Positions 35,446 through 44,436 of a stretch of 64,000 nt of DNA are shown piece by piece. Made by a program: the position numbers and the translations under genes. Source of the stretch: Sedimentibacter sp. MB31-C6 (lineage in GTDB: Bacteria > Bacillota > Clostridia > Tissierellales > Sedimentibacteraceae); assembly GCF_035934735.1 (NCBI RefSeq), contig NZ_CP142396.1, forward strand, positions 2,418,001-2,482,000, given 5' to 3'. The number at the start of each line of letters is the position of its first letter. The first letter of the stretch is position 1. The notes under the pieces are model-generated. The model ran no database searches. It was not told where the DNA came from and saw nothing but the letters and a program-made list of their open reading frames with translations.

Positions 35446-37872
35446 ATGAAATATGGTTATTTTGATGACACTAAAAAGGAATACGTTATCACAACACCTA
35501 TGACACCTCTTCCATGGATTAATTATTTAGGAAGCCAGAATTTTTTTGGTTTAATTTCTAATACTCTAGGAGGATACTGCTTTTATGGAGATGCAAGGCT
35601 GCAACGTTTGACGCGTTTTCGCTATAATAATGTCCCAGCTGATATTGGTGGGAGGTATTATTATATAAAAGAAGAAAATAAAGCAGCTTGGAATCCAGGC
35701 TTTCTTCCTTGCAGAACTCCTCTTGATAAATATGTCTGCCGTCATGGGCTTGGATATACGATTATTGAAAGCGAAAAAGAAGGTATTAAAAGTAAATTGA
35801 CGTGCTTTGTTCCCTTAGGTGAAAATTGTGAAATACATAGTATGACGTTAACTAATAAGTCTTTATTACACAAAAAAGTTAAACTTCATAGCTTTGTAGA
35901 GTGGTGCTTATGGGATGCAGTAGATGATAGTCAAAACTTTCAGCGTAATTTAAATATTGGCGAAGTAGAAGTAGATGGTGAAGTGATTTATCATAAAAGT
36001 GAGTATAGGGAACGGAGAAATCATTATGCATATTTTGGAGTAAATAAGGAAGTGTCTGGATTTGACACTAGCAGAGATTATTTCCTAGGCAATTTAAGAG
36101 GATTTGATAATCCTATAGTGGTTGAAGAAGGTAACAGTAAAAATTCTATAGCACATGGTTGGCATCCTATCGGAAGCCATCAGATTAATATATTACTAGA
36201 ACCTGGAGAAAGAAAGAATTTAATATTTGTTTTGGGCTATGCACAGAATGGTTGGGATAATAAATGGGAAGGTAAAAATATCATTAATAAAACTGAAGCT
36301 AAAAGGGTATTAGAAAAATTCAAAACAGAATATTCAATTAATAGTGAATTAGTTAAACTAAAAGGATATTGGGATAAGCTTCTTTCCAGATTTCAGATTG
36401 AAAGCTCTAATGAAAAAATTAATAGGATGGTAAATATATGGAATCAATATCAATGCATGGTCACATTTAATTTAAGCAGAAGTGCAAGTTATTTTGAAAG
36501 TGGCACTGGAAGAGGAATGGGTTTTAGAGACAGTTGCCAAGATATATTAGGTTTTGTTCACATGATACCAGAAAGAGCTCGTGAGAGAATTCTGGATATT
36601 GCTTCAATTCAATTTGAAGATGGAAGTACATATCATCAATATCAGCCACTTACCAAGTTGGGAAATAATAATATAGGCTCAGGATTTAATGATGATCCTC
36701 TATGGTTGATTGCTTGTACTGTTGCTTATATAAAAGAAACAGGGGACAGTGATATACTAAATGAAATGGTTCCCTTTGATAATAAATTAGGCAGTGAAAA
36801 ATCATTGTTTGTTCATTTGAGAAGAAGTATTCAATACACAATTAAACATTTAGGACCTCATGGTCTTCCTCTAATAGGAAGGGCCGATTGGAATGACTGT
36901 CTTAATTTAAATACTTTCTCCATTGAACCGGGAGAAAGTTTCCAAACAACTTCAAACCATGAAAGTAATATTGCAGAAAGTGTTTTTATTGCAGGAATGT
37001 TTGTTAAGTATGGCAAAGAATACGCAGAGTTATGCAGGCTCTTTGGAGATTCAGAAGAAGCTTTAGAAATAATTGACTATGTTAAGTCTATGGAAGAGTC
37101 AATTTACAAGAGTGGTTGGGACGAAAATTGGTTTTTAAGAGCATATGATGCCTTTGGTGAAAAGGTAGGCAGTAAAGAGTGTAACGAGGGCAAAATATAT
37201 ATAGAGCCACAGGGAATGTGTGTAATGGCTGGAATAGGTATTGAAAATGGATATGCTGAAAAAGCTCTTAATTCAGTTCGAGATATTCTACTTAATGATT
37301 TCGGTGTTGAATTACTTTATCCCTGCTATACAAAATATCATAAGGAACTTGGCGAAATCACTAGTTATCCGCCAGGATATAAGGAAAATGGTTCGGTTTT
37401 CTGCCATAATAATCCTTGGATAAGTATAGCGGAAACAATACTTGGGAGAGGTAATAATGCATTTGATATCTATCGTCGAATATGTCCTTCATATACTGAA
37501 AATTTTAGCGAAATACACAAAACTGAACCTTATGTATACAGCCAAACTATCGGAGGACGGGGAGGATTTTCATTGGGTGAGGCAAAAAACAGCTGGCTTA
37601 CAGGGACTGCTGCATGGTCTTTTGTAAACATTAGTCAGGCTATACTCGGCATATATCCTGATTATGATGGACTTATGATAAAACCTTGTCTTCCTGATGA
37701 AATTAAATCATATAAAATCCAAAGGTTATTCAGAGGTTGTATGTATATTATTGATGTGGAAAATGCATGTACGGGTAATACTGAAATAATAATAGATGGT
37801 AAGAGTATTAAAGGAAATTTAATTCCCACACAATACTACAAAAAAACATGCAATGTAATAGTAAGAATATAA
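35446..37872 (+). CDS. Cellobiose-phosphorylase-like GH94 enzyme
   Basis: Cellobiose phosphorylase converts cellobiose and phosphate to glucose 1-phosphate and glucose in the cytoplasm, saving one ATP. The 808-residue length matches clostridial CbpA-type enzymes. [40 protein letters not shown], the barrel block [17 protein letters not shown], and the catalytic acid in [14 protein letters not shown] followed by [14 protein letters not shown] are typical of the cellobiose group. [13 protein letters not shown] and TGTAAWSF complete it. ATG follows CGGAGG. It leads an operon with a sugar kinase under a LacI operator. Laminaribiose or cellobionate specificity is not excluded. Confidence 0.9.
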   Translation: MKYGYFDDTKKEYVITTPMTPLPWINYLGSQNFFGLISNTLGGYCFYGDARLQRLTRFRYNNVPADIGGRYYYIKEENKAAWNPGFLPCRTPLDKYVCRHGLGYTIIESEKEGIKSKLTCFVPLGENCEIHSMTLTNKSLLHKKVKLHSFVEWCLWDAVDDSQNFQRNLNIGEVEVDGEVIYHKSEYRERRNHYAYFGVNKEVSGFDTSRDYFLGNLRGFDNPIVVEEGNSKNSIAHGWHPIGSHQINILLEPGERKNLIFVLGYAQNGWDNKWEGKNIINKTEAKRVLEKFKTEYSINSELVKLKGYWDKLLSRFQIESSNEKINRMVNIWNQYQCMVTFNLSRSASYFESGTGRGMGFRDSCQDILGFVHMIPERARERILDIASIQFEDGSTYHQYQPLTKLGNNNIGSGFNDDPLWLIACTVAYIKETGDSDILNEMVPFDNKLGSEKSLFVHLRRSIQYTIKHLGPHGLPLIGRADWNDCLNLNTFSIEPGESFQTTSNHESNIAESVFIAGMFVKYGKEYAELCRLFGDSEEALEIIDYVKSMEESIYKSGWDENWFLRAYDAFGEKVGSKECNEGKIYIEPQGMCVMAGIGIENGYAEKALNSVRDILLNDFGVELLYPCYTKYHKELGEITSYPPGYKENGSVFCHNNPWISIAETILGRGNNAFDIYRRICPSYTENFSEIHKTEPYVYSQTIGGRGGFSLGEAKNSWLTGTAAWSFVNISQAILGIYPDYDGLMIKPCLPDEIKSYKIQRLFRGCMYIIDVENACTGNTEIIIDGKSIKGNLIPTQYYKKTCNVIVRI

Positions 37873-37905
37873 TTTGAATAGATAGAAAGAAGGTGTGAAA
37901 TTCTT

Positions 37906-38802
37906 ATGAAATATTTAATAGGAATTGATGCAGGTGGTACTAAAACTGAGATTATAGCATATGGATTGGATTATAATCCTATTTACAGAAAGATAGGAGG
38001 ATTTGGTAATCCTGCAGTAAATTTAGATAAAACCTTAAAAACTATTGTAACATTAATAGATGACTGTACCAGTGAATTTGGTAGAAATAATTGTCAGCTC
38101 ATCGTTATTGGTATGGCGGCTGTTGAAACAGGTAATTATGTAAAGAAAATTAAAAAGGAAGTTGAAAGTATTTTTACTATTGAAACAATAGTGTTAAACG
38201 ATGCTGAATTAGCATGTAAAGCATATTTAGGGAGTAAAGATGGAATGCTTGTTATAGCAGGTACAGGATCATCTTGTTTTGTTCAGAAATCTGGGGAAGG
38301 TGAAATTGTAGGAGGATGGAGCCATATATTAGGCGATGAAGGTAGTGGATATTATACTGTAATAGAGGTTTTTAAGAACATAGTAAATAAGTATGACAGA
38401 AATATTTCTTATGATAGTTTAAGCAAAGCTATGCTTGAAAAAATAGGAGGATCTTCGCGCTCGGATATAATGAATTTTATATATAGTAATGAAAAAAACA
38501 CAATAGCAGGAATGTTCCCAATAATTGTAGATTTTTCATTAAAAGGAGATTTATACGCAATCAATTTACTTGAGAATGCCGGAAAGTATCTTGCAGATTT
38601 GACTTGCGTTGCATACAGGAAGAAGGATTTTAGAGGAAAAGTAACCATTGGAATAAAAGGTGGGGTTTTTCAACATAGCACCTACATGGTTTCTGCATAT
38701 ATGAATGAAATTCAGAAACATTTATGTAATTTTGATATTATAAATGAAGATATTTCTGCAACAAAAGGTGTATGTGAAATTTATGATGAGTTTCAAAAAT
38801 AA
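37906..38802 (+). CDS. BadF/BadG-type sugar kinase, probably N-acetylglucosamine kinase
   Basis: This 298-residue actin-fold ATPase/kinase has the phosphate 1 loop GIDAGGTKTEIIAYG at the start, VLNDAELACKAYLG, and the phosphate 2 motif AGTGSSCFV followed by GWSHILGDEGSGYY. These match the family that includes bacterial GlcNAc and glucosamine kinases. It should phosphorylate the free sugar released by a phosphorylase. It lies 33 bases after the cellobiose-phosphorylase-like gene. Either it handles glucose, or it handles GlcNAc from the ChbP-like enzyme opposite; the family favours an amino sugar. A terminator follows. Confidence 0.85.
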   Translation: MKYLIGIDAGGTKTEIIAYGLDYNPIYRKIGGFGNPAVNLDKTLKTIVTLIDDCTSEFGRNNCQLIVIGMAAVETGNYVKKIKKEVESIFTIETIVLNDAELACKAYLGSKDGMLVIAGTGSSCFVQKSGEGEIVGGWSHILGDEGSGYYTVIEVFKNIVNKYDRNISYDSLSKAMLEKIGGSSRSDIMNFIYSNEKNTIAGMFPIIVDFSLKGDLYAINLLENAGKYLADLTCVAYRKKDFRGKVTIGIKGGVFQHSTYMVSAYMNEIQKHLCNFDIINEDISATKGVCEIYDEFQK

Positions 38803-38817
38803 TATCAGAATAAAATG

Positions 38818-38864
38818 AAGCTGTCTCTTATAGAATGTATTTCTATTTTGAGACAGCTTAAGTT
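38818..38864. terminator. Terminator between converging genes
   Basis: AAGCTGTCTC and GAGACAGCTT pair perfectly, and the sequence after the stem (AAGTTTTATTT) is T-rich. It serves the kinase gene and, in reverse, the zinc-ribbon gene at 38865. Confidence 0.78.
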
Positions 38865-39461
38865 TTATTTAAGTTTAGTTCCACATTCTGTACAAAAATC
38901 CATATCTTCAGAGACTTCAGTCTGACAATTAGGACATGTGGCTTTATCTTGCGTGTCTTGCTGCTCATCTTCAATTTGTGAGCATTGTATATTTTCTTTT
39001 AAACTAGAACCACATTCTGTGCAAAAATCCATTTCTTCAGATATTTCAGTTTGACAATTAGGACATTTCGGCGTATTTAATGTTTTAGATTTTTGTTCTT
39101 CTATATAACCTTTTACGTTAGTTCCACATTTGCTACAGAAAGAAGATTCGTTTGACAATTCTTCACCACAGTTGGGACATGGAATTATACCCTTTATTTC
39201 AATGATTTGTGCCTCATATGCTTCGATTTTTTCGTAAGAATCATCTACTTCATTACAAAAAGGCAATAGATTTTGTAGAGCAGTATCCTTATATTCATTA
39301 TAATAAATTTTGCCAATTTGCAAATGAATTTCTTCTATTTTTTTTTGTTCTGAATTAATTAAAGAATTAAGTTTAGCAGTTTCTGTTAAATCTTTAGTTT
39401 TTTTAGCAACATCTTTACTTGTACTAGTTATAGTTTTACTTATTTTATCAAAAATAGCCAT
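38865..39461 (-). CDS. Triple zinc-ribbon protein with N-terminal coiled coil
   Basis: This 198-residue soluble protein has a helical, probably coiled-coil N-terminal half (about 1-90, SEQKKIEEIHLQIGKIYYNE). Three double-CxxC zinc ribbons follow: CPNCGEELSNESSFCSKCG, CPNCQTEISEEMDFCTECG and CPNCQTEVSEDMDFCTECG. The last two differ at only two residues and look like an internal duplication. Such proteins usually act as structural or binding adaptors; no enzyme motif is present. It is divergent from another zinc-ribbon gene at 39634 with a 172-base gap holding a promoter for each, which suggests a shared function. Confidence 0.85.
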   Translation of the reverse strand: MAIFDKISKTITSTSKDVAKKTKDLTETAKLNSLINSEQKKIEEIHLQIGKIYYNEYKDTALQNLLPFCNEVDDSYEKIEAYEAQIIEIKGIIPCPNCGEELSNESSFCSKCGTNVKGYIEEQKSKTLNTPKCPNCQTEISEEMDFCTECGSSLKENIQCSQIEDEQQDTQDKATCPNCQTEVSEDMDFCTECGTKLK

Positions 39462-39506
39462 TTTACACCTTCCCTATAATGTTATAATGATTAGTTATTA
39501 ATATAA

Positions 39507-39535
39507 ATTTTATTATAATTGTTTAGTTTTGTCAA
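39507..39535 (-). promoter_or_regulatory. Sigma-A promoter of the triple zinc-ribbon gene
   Basis: Read leftward, TTGACA and TAAAAT are 17 bases apart, with a start near 39500. Confidence 0.7.
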
Positions 39536-39568
39536 TATATAGAATAAATAATATAAATTTATAGAATA

Positions 39569-39597
39569 TTGACAATAATGGTGCTACATGCTAAAAT
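39569..39597 (+). promoter_or_regulatory. Sigma-A promoter of the zinc-ribbon/ABC/SLH operon
   Basis: TTGACA (39569-39574) and TAAAAT (39592-39597) are separated by 17 bases. The start near 39604 lies after an in-frame ATG at 39601, which supports the downstream ATG at 39634 as the real start. Confidence 0.78.
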
Positions 39598-39633
39598 TTA
39601 ATGGATTTTACTAAGACAAAGGAGAGGATCATA

Positions 39634-41280
39634 ATGAGTGGGGAAAAAAGTAAAAAAGAATTAAAATGTAGTAACTGCAATGCAGAAATAAAAGAGACCA
39701 TAAAATTTTGCAGTAAGTGTGGTTCTAAAAACGAATTTTACAAAGAAAAAGAAATTGAAGAAAAAACTGAATCTGCAAAAAAGAAAGTTAAGATTCCGAA
39801 ATTTGTTATTATAATTGCTATAATAGCATTTATCGGATTATTTTCTTTTAATGTACTTGCTAAAACAATATTTCCTGATAAGTATGCAAAAAGTGCAATT
39901 ATAAATTCTTATCAAGCTATAAGTAATGACAGTAAAGAATACAATGAAATTCCTGGAATCGTTTCTTTATTATTAAATGGTGACAATGCATCAGAAAAGG
40001 AATTATCGTTAAATATTACTGATTTTTCAGATGATTATGTTAGCAGTATGTTATCGGGATATGGAGTTAAATTTAACTTACAAAATGACATGAAAGAAAA
40101 TATTATGAATCTTAGCATGAATATTTCAGAAGATGAGTTTGATATTTTAAAGGTTGATTTTAATGCTTCGAAAGATGGTTATATTATTAATTTGCCTTCA
40201 TTGCATGATAATCCAATTGGAGTTGATTCCAATGCTGAAATTAATTATGATGATGTGGATAGTTATTATTATTATATAAGAGTTGGTAGTATTTTACAAT
40301 CTAAAATGTTAAAAGCATCAATAGAAAGTAAGTCAGTTATTGAAGATACATATAAGAAATTTTCAAAAGATGTTATAAACTTATTAAATTTTGAGAAATC
40401 AAAAAATTCTAATTCTTCAAATGATACTTTTACTGCTACTATAAAAGGTGATGATTTATATGATGCATTCAGTAATAGAGCTGTAGTACTTCTTGATGAT
40501 GAAAATATAAAAAACTTAATAACTTATTCTATATATTTAGATGAAATGTATTATTTAACTTTTGAAGAAGCTGAAGAAAATGCACAACTGATAATTGATG
40601 AATATAAAGAAGTGTTAAATAATTCTGGAAATTCAGATAATTACGTTGAAATTAATGATATAGATGTTACTATATCTGTTAATGACGGAAAAAAAGTTGA
40701 AAAAATGCTTATAGAATCAACATTATCAAATCCATATGAAACTATTGGAATAAATTTAACGAGTCAATATGGTTATGAAAAGGATTATGTCAACTCAGAT
40801 TATAATTTGAAATTATCCTCAAATAATGAGATTATCATGATTAGTTATGATATAAATAATTCAAATGATGGAAAAATAAATAAAAGGAATACCAATTTCA
40901 GAGTTGTTGAATCTCAGGATAGACAAATTACAGTTGGCTTAAATGAAGAATATGATAAATCCACAAAAGAATACATTGGAGCTATTAAATTTACACCATA
41001 TTACGAAGATGAAGGATTTAACATTAAATTGCGAGGAAATTACAATGGCAAGGATACTCTAAATTTTGATAATTTAAGCTTTGGTTTTTATAACTATGAT
41101 TTTTACGAAATTAATCTCGCAGGATATTTAAAAAGTAAAGATATAAAATCAGTTGACAAAGTCAAATATAATAATGTTGAATATCTAAATGAAATGAGCG
41201 ACATGGATATAGAATATTTATTTGATGAATTTGAAACAAAGTTAGAATTTATATTTGGTAACCTTTATTATGGTTTTTAA
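39634..41280 (+). CDS. Membrane protein with N-terminal zinc ribbon and large extracellular domain
   Basis: The family is not recognised by name. Of 548 residues, 12-33 form a zinc ribbon (CSNCNAEIKETIKFCSKCG) facing the cytoplasm. A lysine-rich stretch and one membrane helix (about 57-76, IIIAIIAFIGLFSFNVLA) follow. About 470 residues outside the cell are rich in Asn, Asp and Tyr with beta character. ATG at 39634 follows AAAGGAG and the promoter geometry supports it. It is the first gene of an operon with an ABC-2 exporter (47 bases downstream) and an SLH protein. A sensing or accessory role in envelope transport is inferred from context. Confidence 0.78.
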   Translation: MSGEKSKKELKCSNCNAEIKETIKFCSKCGSKNEFYKEKEIEEKTESAKKKVKIPKFVIIIAIIAFIGLFSFNVLAKTIFPDKYAKSAIINSYQAISNDSKEYNEIPGIVSLLLNGDNASEKELSLNITDFSDDYVSSMLSGYGVKFNLQNDMKENIMNLSMNISEDEFDILKVDFNASKDGYIINLPSLHDNPIGVDSNAEINYDDVDSYYYYIRVGSILQSKMLKASIESKSVIEDTYKKFSKDVINLLNFEKSKNSNSSNDTFTATIKGDDLYDAFSNRAVVLLDDENIKNLITYSIYLDEMYYLTFEEAEENAQLIIDEYKEVLNNSGNSDNYVEINDIDVTISVNDGKKVEKMLIESTLSNPYETIGINLTSQYGYEKDYVNSDYNLKLSSNNEIIMISYDINNSNDGKINKRNTNFRVVESQDRQITVGLNEEYDKSTKEYIGAIKFTPYYEDEGFNIKLRGNYNGKDTLNFDNLSFGFYNYDFYEINLAGYLKSKDIKSVDKVKYNNVEYLNEMSDMDIEYLFDEFETKLEFIFGNLYYGF

Positions 41281-41326
41281 GTAATAATTTATGATAAATT
41301 AATAGGATGATGGGTAGGATGATATT

Positions 41327-42007
41327 TTGTTAGAAGTTAAAAATATATGCAAGAAATATGGGAAAGTAGAAATATTAAGAGATGTAAATTTTACACTTAC
41401 ACCTAGCGAATGTATTTGTATAGTCGGTTCAAATGGCTCAGGAAAGTCTACACTTTTATCTATTATAGCAGGAGCAATTGACCCGGATAAAGGTAATATA
41501 ATAAATACTGAACATAATCGGATAGGATATGTTCCTCAAGATAATATACTGTTTGAAGAACTTACTGTTATGGACAACTTGAAATTTTGGTATGCCGCAT
41601 ATGGGTTAGATAATAAATTGATTTTTACAGAAGATTCAATTGAAAGTATGTTAGATTTAAAAGGGTTCTCATGTAAGAAAGTTAACATATTGTCTGGAGG
41701 TATGAAAAAAAGAGTAAGCTTAGCAATATCATTATGCCATCATCCAAATTATTTGGTTTTAGATGAACCATGTAATAGTTTAGATATTATATATAGAAAT
41801 GAAATAATAGATTATTTAAAGTTACTAAAATCAATCGGGATTGGTATTATAATAAGTACTCACAGCTCTACTGAAATAGAAGCTCTTTGTGATAAGCTGT
41901 TGGTTTTAAAAAGTGGTTGTGCTTCTCTTTATGAGGAGCCAAAACAACTATTTCAAAATAATACAGCAAACATTGAACATTTACTTGTAGAGTTAATAAA
42001 AAAATAA
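41327..42007 (+). CDS. ABC transporter ATPase (exporter type)
   Basis: This 226-residue nucleotide-binding subunit has Walker A GSNGSGKST, Q-loop VPQDNIL, signature ILSGGMKKRVSLAI and Walker B YLVLDEPCNSLD, the pattern of ABC-2 exporters. Translation starts at TTG after TAGGATGAT. It lies 47 bases after the zinc-ribbon membrane protein and 17 before the first of two permeases, whose products it should power as a heterodimeric exporter. Confidence 0.92.
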   Translation: MLEVKNICKKYGKVEILRDVNFTLTPSECICIVGSNGSGKSTLLSIIAGAIDPDKGNIINTEHNRIGYVPQDNILFEELTVMDNLKFWYAAYGLDNKLIFTEDSIESMLDLKGFSCKKVNILSGGMKKRVSLAISLCHHPNYLVLDEPCNSLDIIYRNEIIDYLKLLKSIGIGIIISTHSSTEIEALCDKLLVLKSGCASLYEEPKQLFQNNTANIEHLLVELIKK

Positions 42008-42024
42008 GGTAGGATGGAGAAATT

Positions 42025-43230
42025 ATGAAATTTATAATTACATCAGTGTACCTTGATATTAAGGGTTTTTATTATAAGTATATAAAAGCCTTGTTTTTTT
42101 TGATTGTATTTTCAATGATAATCGGTATTTATATTATGAATTCATCAAAAATACAAGAACCTAATTATAAGAAAATTAATGTTGTTGTTGTAAATGAAGA
42201 TACAAATCCTATGACTGAAATTTTGTTAGGTTACATTATTTCAGACAATACATTTTCTAAGAATTTTGATTTTTCATATGATACAATTGAAACAGCAAAA
42301 ATCAAGCTAAAAGAATCTATATATGATGCAATTATTATTATTCCTGATAATTTTTTAAATAATATAATATACGGTAAGAATGACCCATTTACTGCTTATA
42401 TAGGTAGGCTTTCCTCATTGGAAGCAGCAGCTTTTGAAGAGATATTAAAGGGTGCCGCCAAATACATATCTTCATCGCAAGTAGGAATATATGCAACATT
42501 GAATTATATTAGAAATGAAAAAAGTGTTTCGGATGAAATATATAATAAGGGCCTTACAGGAATTAATATGTATTTTTACAAGGTTGTTCTTGGCCGGAAG
42601 GCGCTTCTTGACGTACATAATGTTTCGCCTTCAGGAATACATTCTTTACAGGAATATTATCTTTTATCATTTATAGTAATGCAGATGTTACTTTATTCCG
42701 TTTTGCATGTTTCCAACATACATGAAATGTTGAAGCAATCAATGGTCCTTAAGATAAAAAGTAGTAAATTGTCTTATAAGAAGATTATTTTAGCTAAGAT
42801 ATTATATATTCTTTTGATAAATTTAGTTTTGTTTTTTTTGATATTCGCTGTTATAGCAGTTATTAGTAACGGTACATTTAGTTTTAGTTTTAATTTAGAA
42901 GATTTTTTATTACTACTGAATTGTAATATGATAATTTCTTTATTTTCTCTTATGTGTAGTTTGTTTTTTACAGAAAAAAATTCATGTTATATGTTTATTT
43001 TAGTAGTTACTTTAATAATGACTTTTATATCAGGGGGATTTATACCGTCTGCATTTTTGCCTGAATTATTTGATAAATTAAAGTTTTTTACTTTAAATCA
43101 TTATTGTGTATGGTTATTATCGGGCATTTTACCATTAAATACTATGGCAGAAATATTAATTTTATCTGTTATGTTACCGATATTTATGATGGCAATAGTA
43201 ATTAAAAGCTCCAAAAAGTTGTTTGAGTAA
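42025..43230 (+). CDS. ABC-2 type permease subunit A
   Basis: This 401-residue membrane protein has one N-terminal helix, a roughly 150-residue extracellular domain (INVVVVNEDTNPMTEILLGY; VVNEDT is typical of YhgE/ABC-2 proteins) and five clustered C-terminal helices. It is complete. ATG follows GGAG, 17 bases after the ATPase. It probably forms a heterodimer with the product of 43248. Cargo is unknown; the adjacent SLH gene hints at an envelope polymer or protein. Confidence 0.87.
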   Translation: MKFIITSVYLDIKGFYYKYIKALFFLIVFSMIIGIYIMNSSKIQEPNYKKINVVVVNEDTNPMTEILLGYIISDNTFSKNFDFSYDTIETAKIKLKESIYDAIIIIPDNFLNNIIYGKNDPFTAYIGRLSSLEAAAFEEILKGAAKYISSSQVGIYATLNYIRNEKSVSDEIYNKGLTGINMYFYKVVLGRKALLDVHNVSPSGIHSLQEYYLLSFIVMQMLLYSVLHVSNIHEMLKQSMVLKIKSSKLSYKKIILAKILYILLINLVLFFLIFAVIAVISNGTFSFSFNLEDFLLLLNCNMIISLFSLMCSLFFTEKNSCYMFILVVTLIMTFISGGFIPSAFLPELFDKLKFFTLNHYCVWLLSGILPLNTMAEILILSVMLPIFMMAIVIKSSKKLFE

Positions 43231-43247
43231 TGTAGGAGGATATATAT

Positions 43248-44411
43248 TTGAATTTTTTTATTACCGCCATTTACACATTTATTAAGCAGATACTATCTTC
43301 TAAACGCTATATTATTGCTATAACTATCATACCTTTTATTATTTTGTTATTATGCAGCTTGATACCGGAAAATGATTATAATAATATTAATGTTGGCATT
43401 GCTTATAGCAATAAATCTTCGGTATCAAATAGAATAATTAAAATTATCGGACAAGATAATAATATTAAATATTGTTTTTATGATTTAAATAGTATAAATG
43501 AGTTGGAAAGAGATGTTGCTTCGAATAAATTACATTTAGGTTATGTTATACCAAGTGATATAGATGAAAAATTGCAATCACGAAACTTTAAAAAAATTAT
43601 AGTTAAAATGGAATCTTCAGCTTCTTATTTAAGTGCAATAATAGATGAAGTTATTTGTTCTACATTAATACAGGTTATTACACCTTATTATGCAGATAAT
43701 TTTTTATTTGAGAGTAATTTAATTTCATATGATGATGAAACAAGAAATTATTTAATAGAAAGTACGTCGAATTATTTAAAAGACGGAGATATAATGGAAT
43801 TTGAATTATTTTCAAATAAAGGGAGCCGATATTCAATTAAAAGTAATCCTGAAAATACTAAAATAGTTTTTGCTTGTTTAGCATTATCACTATGTATGAT
43901 GTCTAGTAATTTGTTAATTTATACTTTTAATTTTAATAGAAATAATAAACTTTTTAATTTTTATAAATCAACTAAAAGAAGTATTTATAGAATAAAGTTG
44001 TACTATATAATAGCTTTGTCAATTATAAGCATATTGTACATATTTGTTTCATTATTTATTTTGTTATGTTTTATAGATATAAATGAATTTTCATTATATT
44101 CAATTTTAATAATGTTTTTGTCAATTATCATATTTATTGGAGGACTATGCAGTTTTACTTCAAAGTTTAACTATATACGAAAAATAATTCATATTATTTT
44201 ACCTTTGATATTATTTGGTAATTTTATTTTTTCTGGATTCTTATTTAATACAGAATATTTAGGAGGTAATATAGATAAATTATCATATCTTTTTCCTTCT
44301 AAGTATTTTTTGACAGGACTTTATAAGTTAAATATAAATCCACTTTCAATGGAGTCCTTAATTAATCCTGTTATATTAATTTTAGCGGGAGTATCAATGT
44401 TTTTTATATAA
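43248..44411 (+). CDS. ABC-2 type permease subunit B
   Basis: This 387-residue protein has the same plan as its neighbour: an N-terminal helix (YIIAITIIPFIILLLCSLI), an extracellular domain (INVGIAYSNKSSVSNRIIKI) and a C-terminal helix cluster. Translation starts at TTG behind GTAGGAGGA. It is very AT-rich, like the preceding permease. It ends 25 bases before the SLH gene. The pair forms the membrane part of the exporter powered by the ATPase at 41327. Confidence 0.85.
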   Translation: MNFFITAIYTFIKQILSSKRYIIAITIIPFIILLLCSLIPENDYNNINVGIAYSNKSSVSNRIIKIIGQDNNIKYCFYDLNSINELERDVASNKLHLGYVIPSDIDEKLQSRNFKKIIVKMESSASYLSAIIDEVICSTLIQVITPYYADNFLFESNLISYDDETRNYLIESTSNYLKDGDIMEFELFSNKGSRYSIKSNPENTKIVFACLALSLCMMSSNLLIYTFNFNRNNKLFNFYKSTKRSIYRIKLYYIIALSIISILYIFVSLFILLCFIDINEFSLYSILIMFLSIIIFIGGLCSFTSKFNYIRKIIHIILPLILFGNFIFSGFLFNTEYLGGNIDKLSYLFPSKYFLTGLYKLNINPLSMESLINPVILILAGVSMFFI

Positions 44412-44436
44412 ATAAATTCGCGAGAGGATTATATGA

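Noticed and set aside
39601-39633. Upstream ATG at 39601 as the start of the zinc-ribbon membrane protein
   Set aside because: It has no ribosome-binding site and lies at or before the start predicted from the promoter at 39569-39597.
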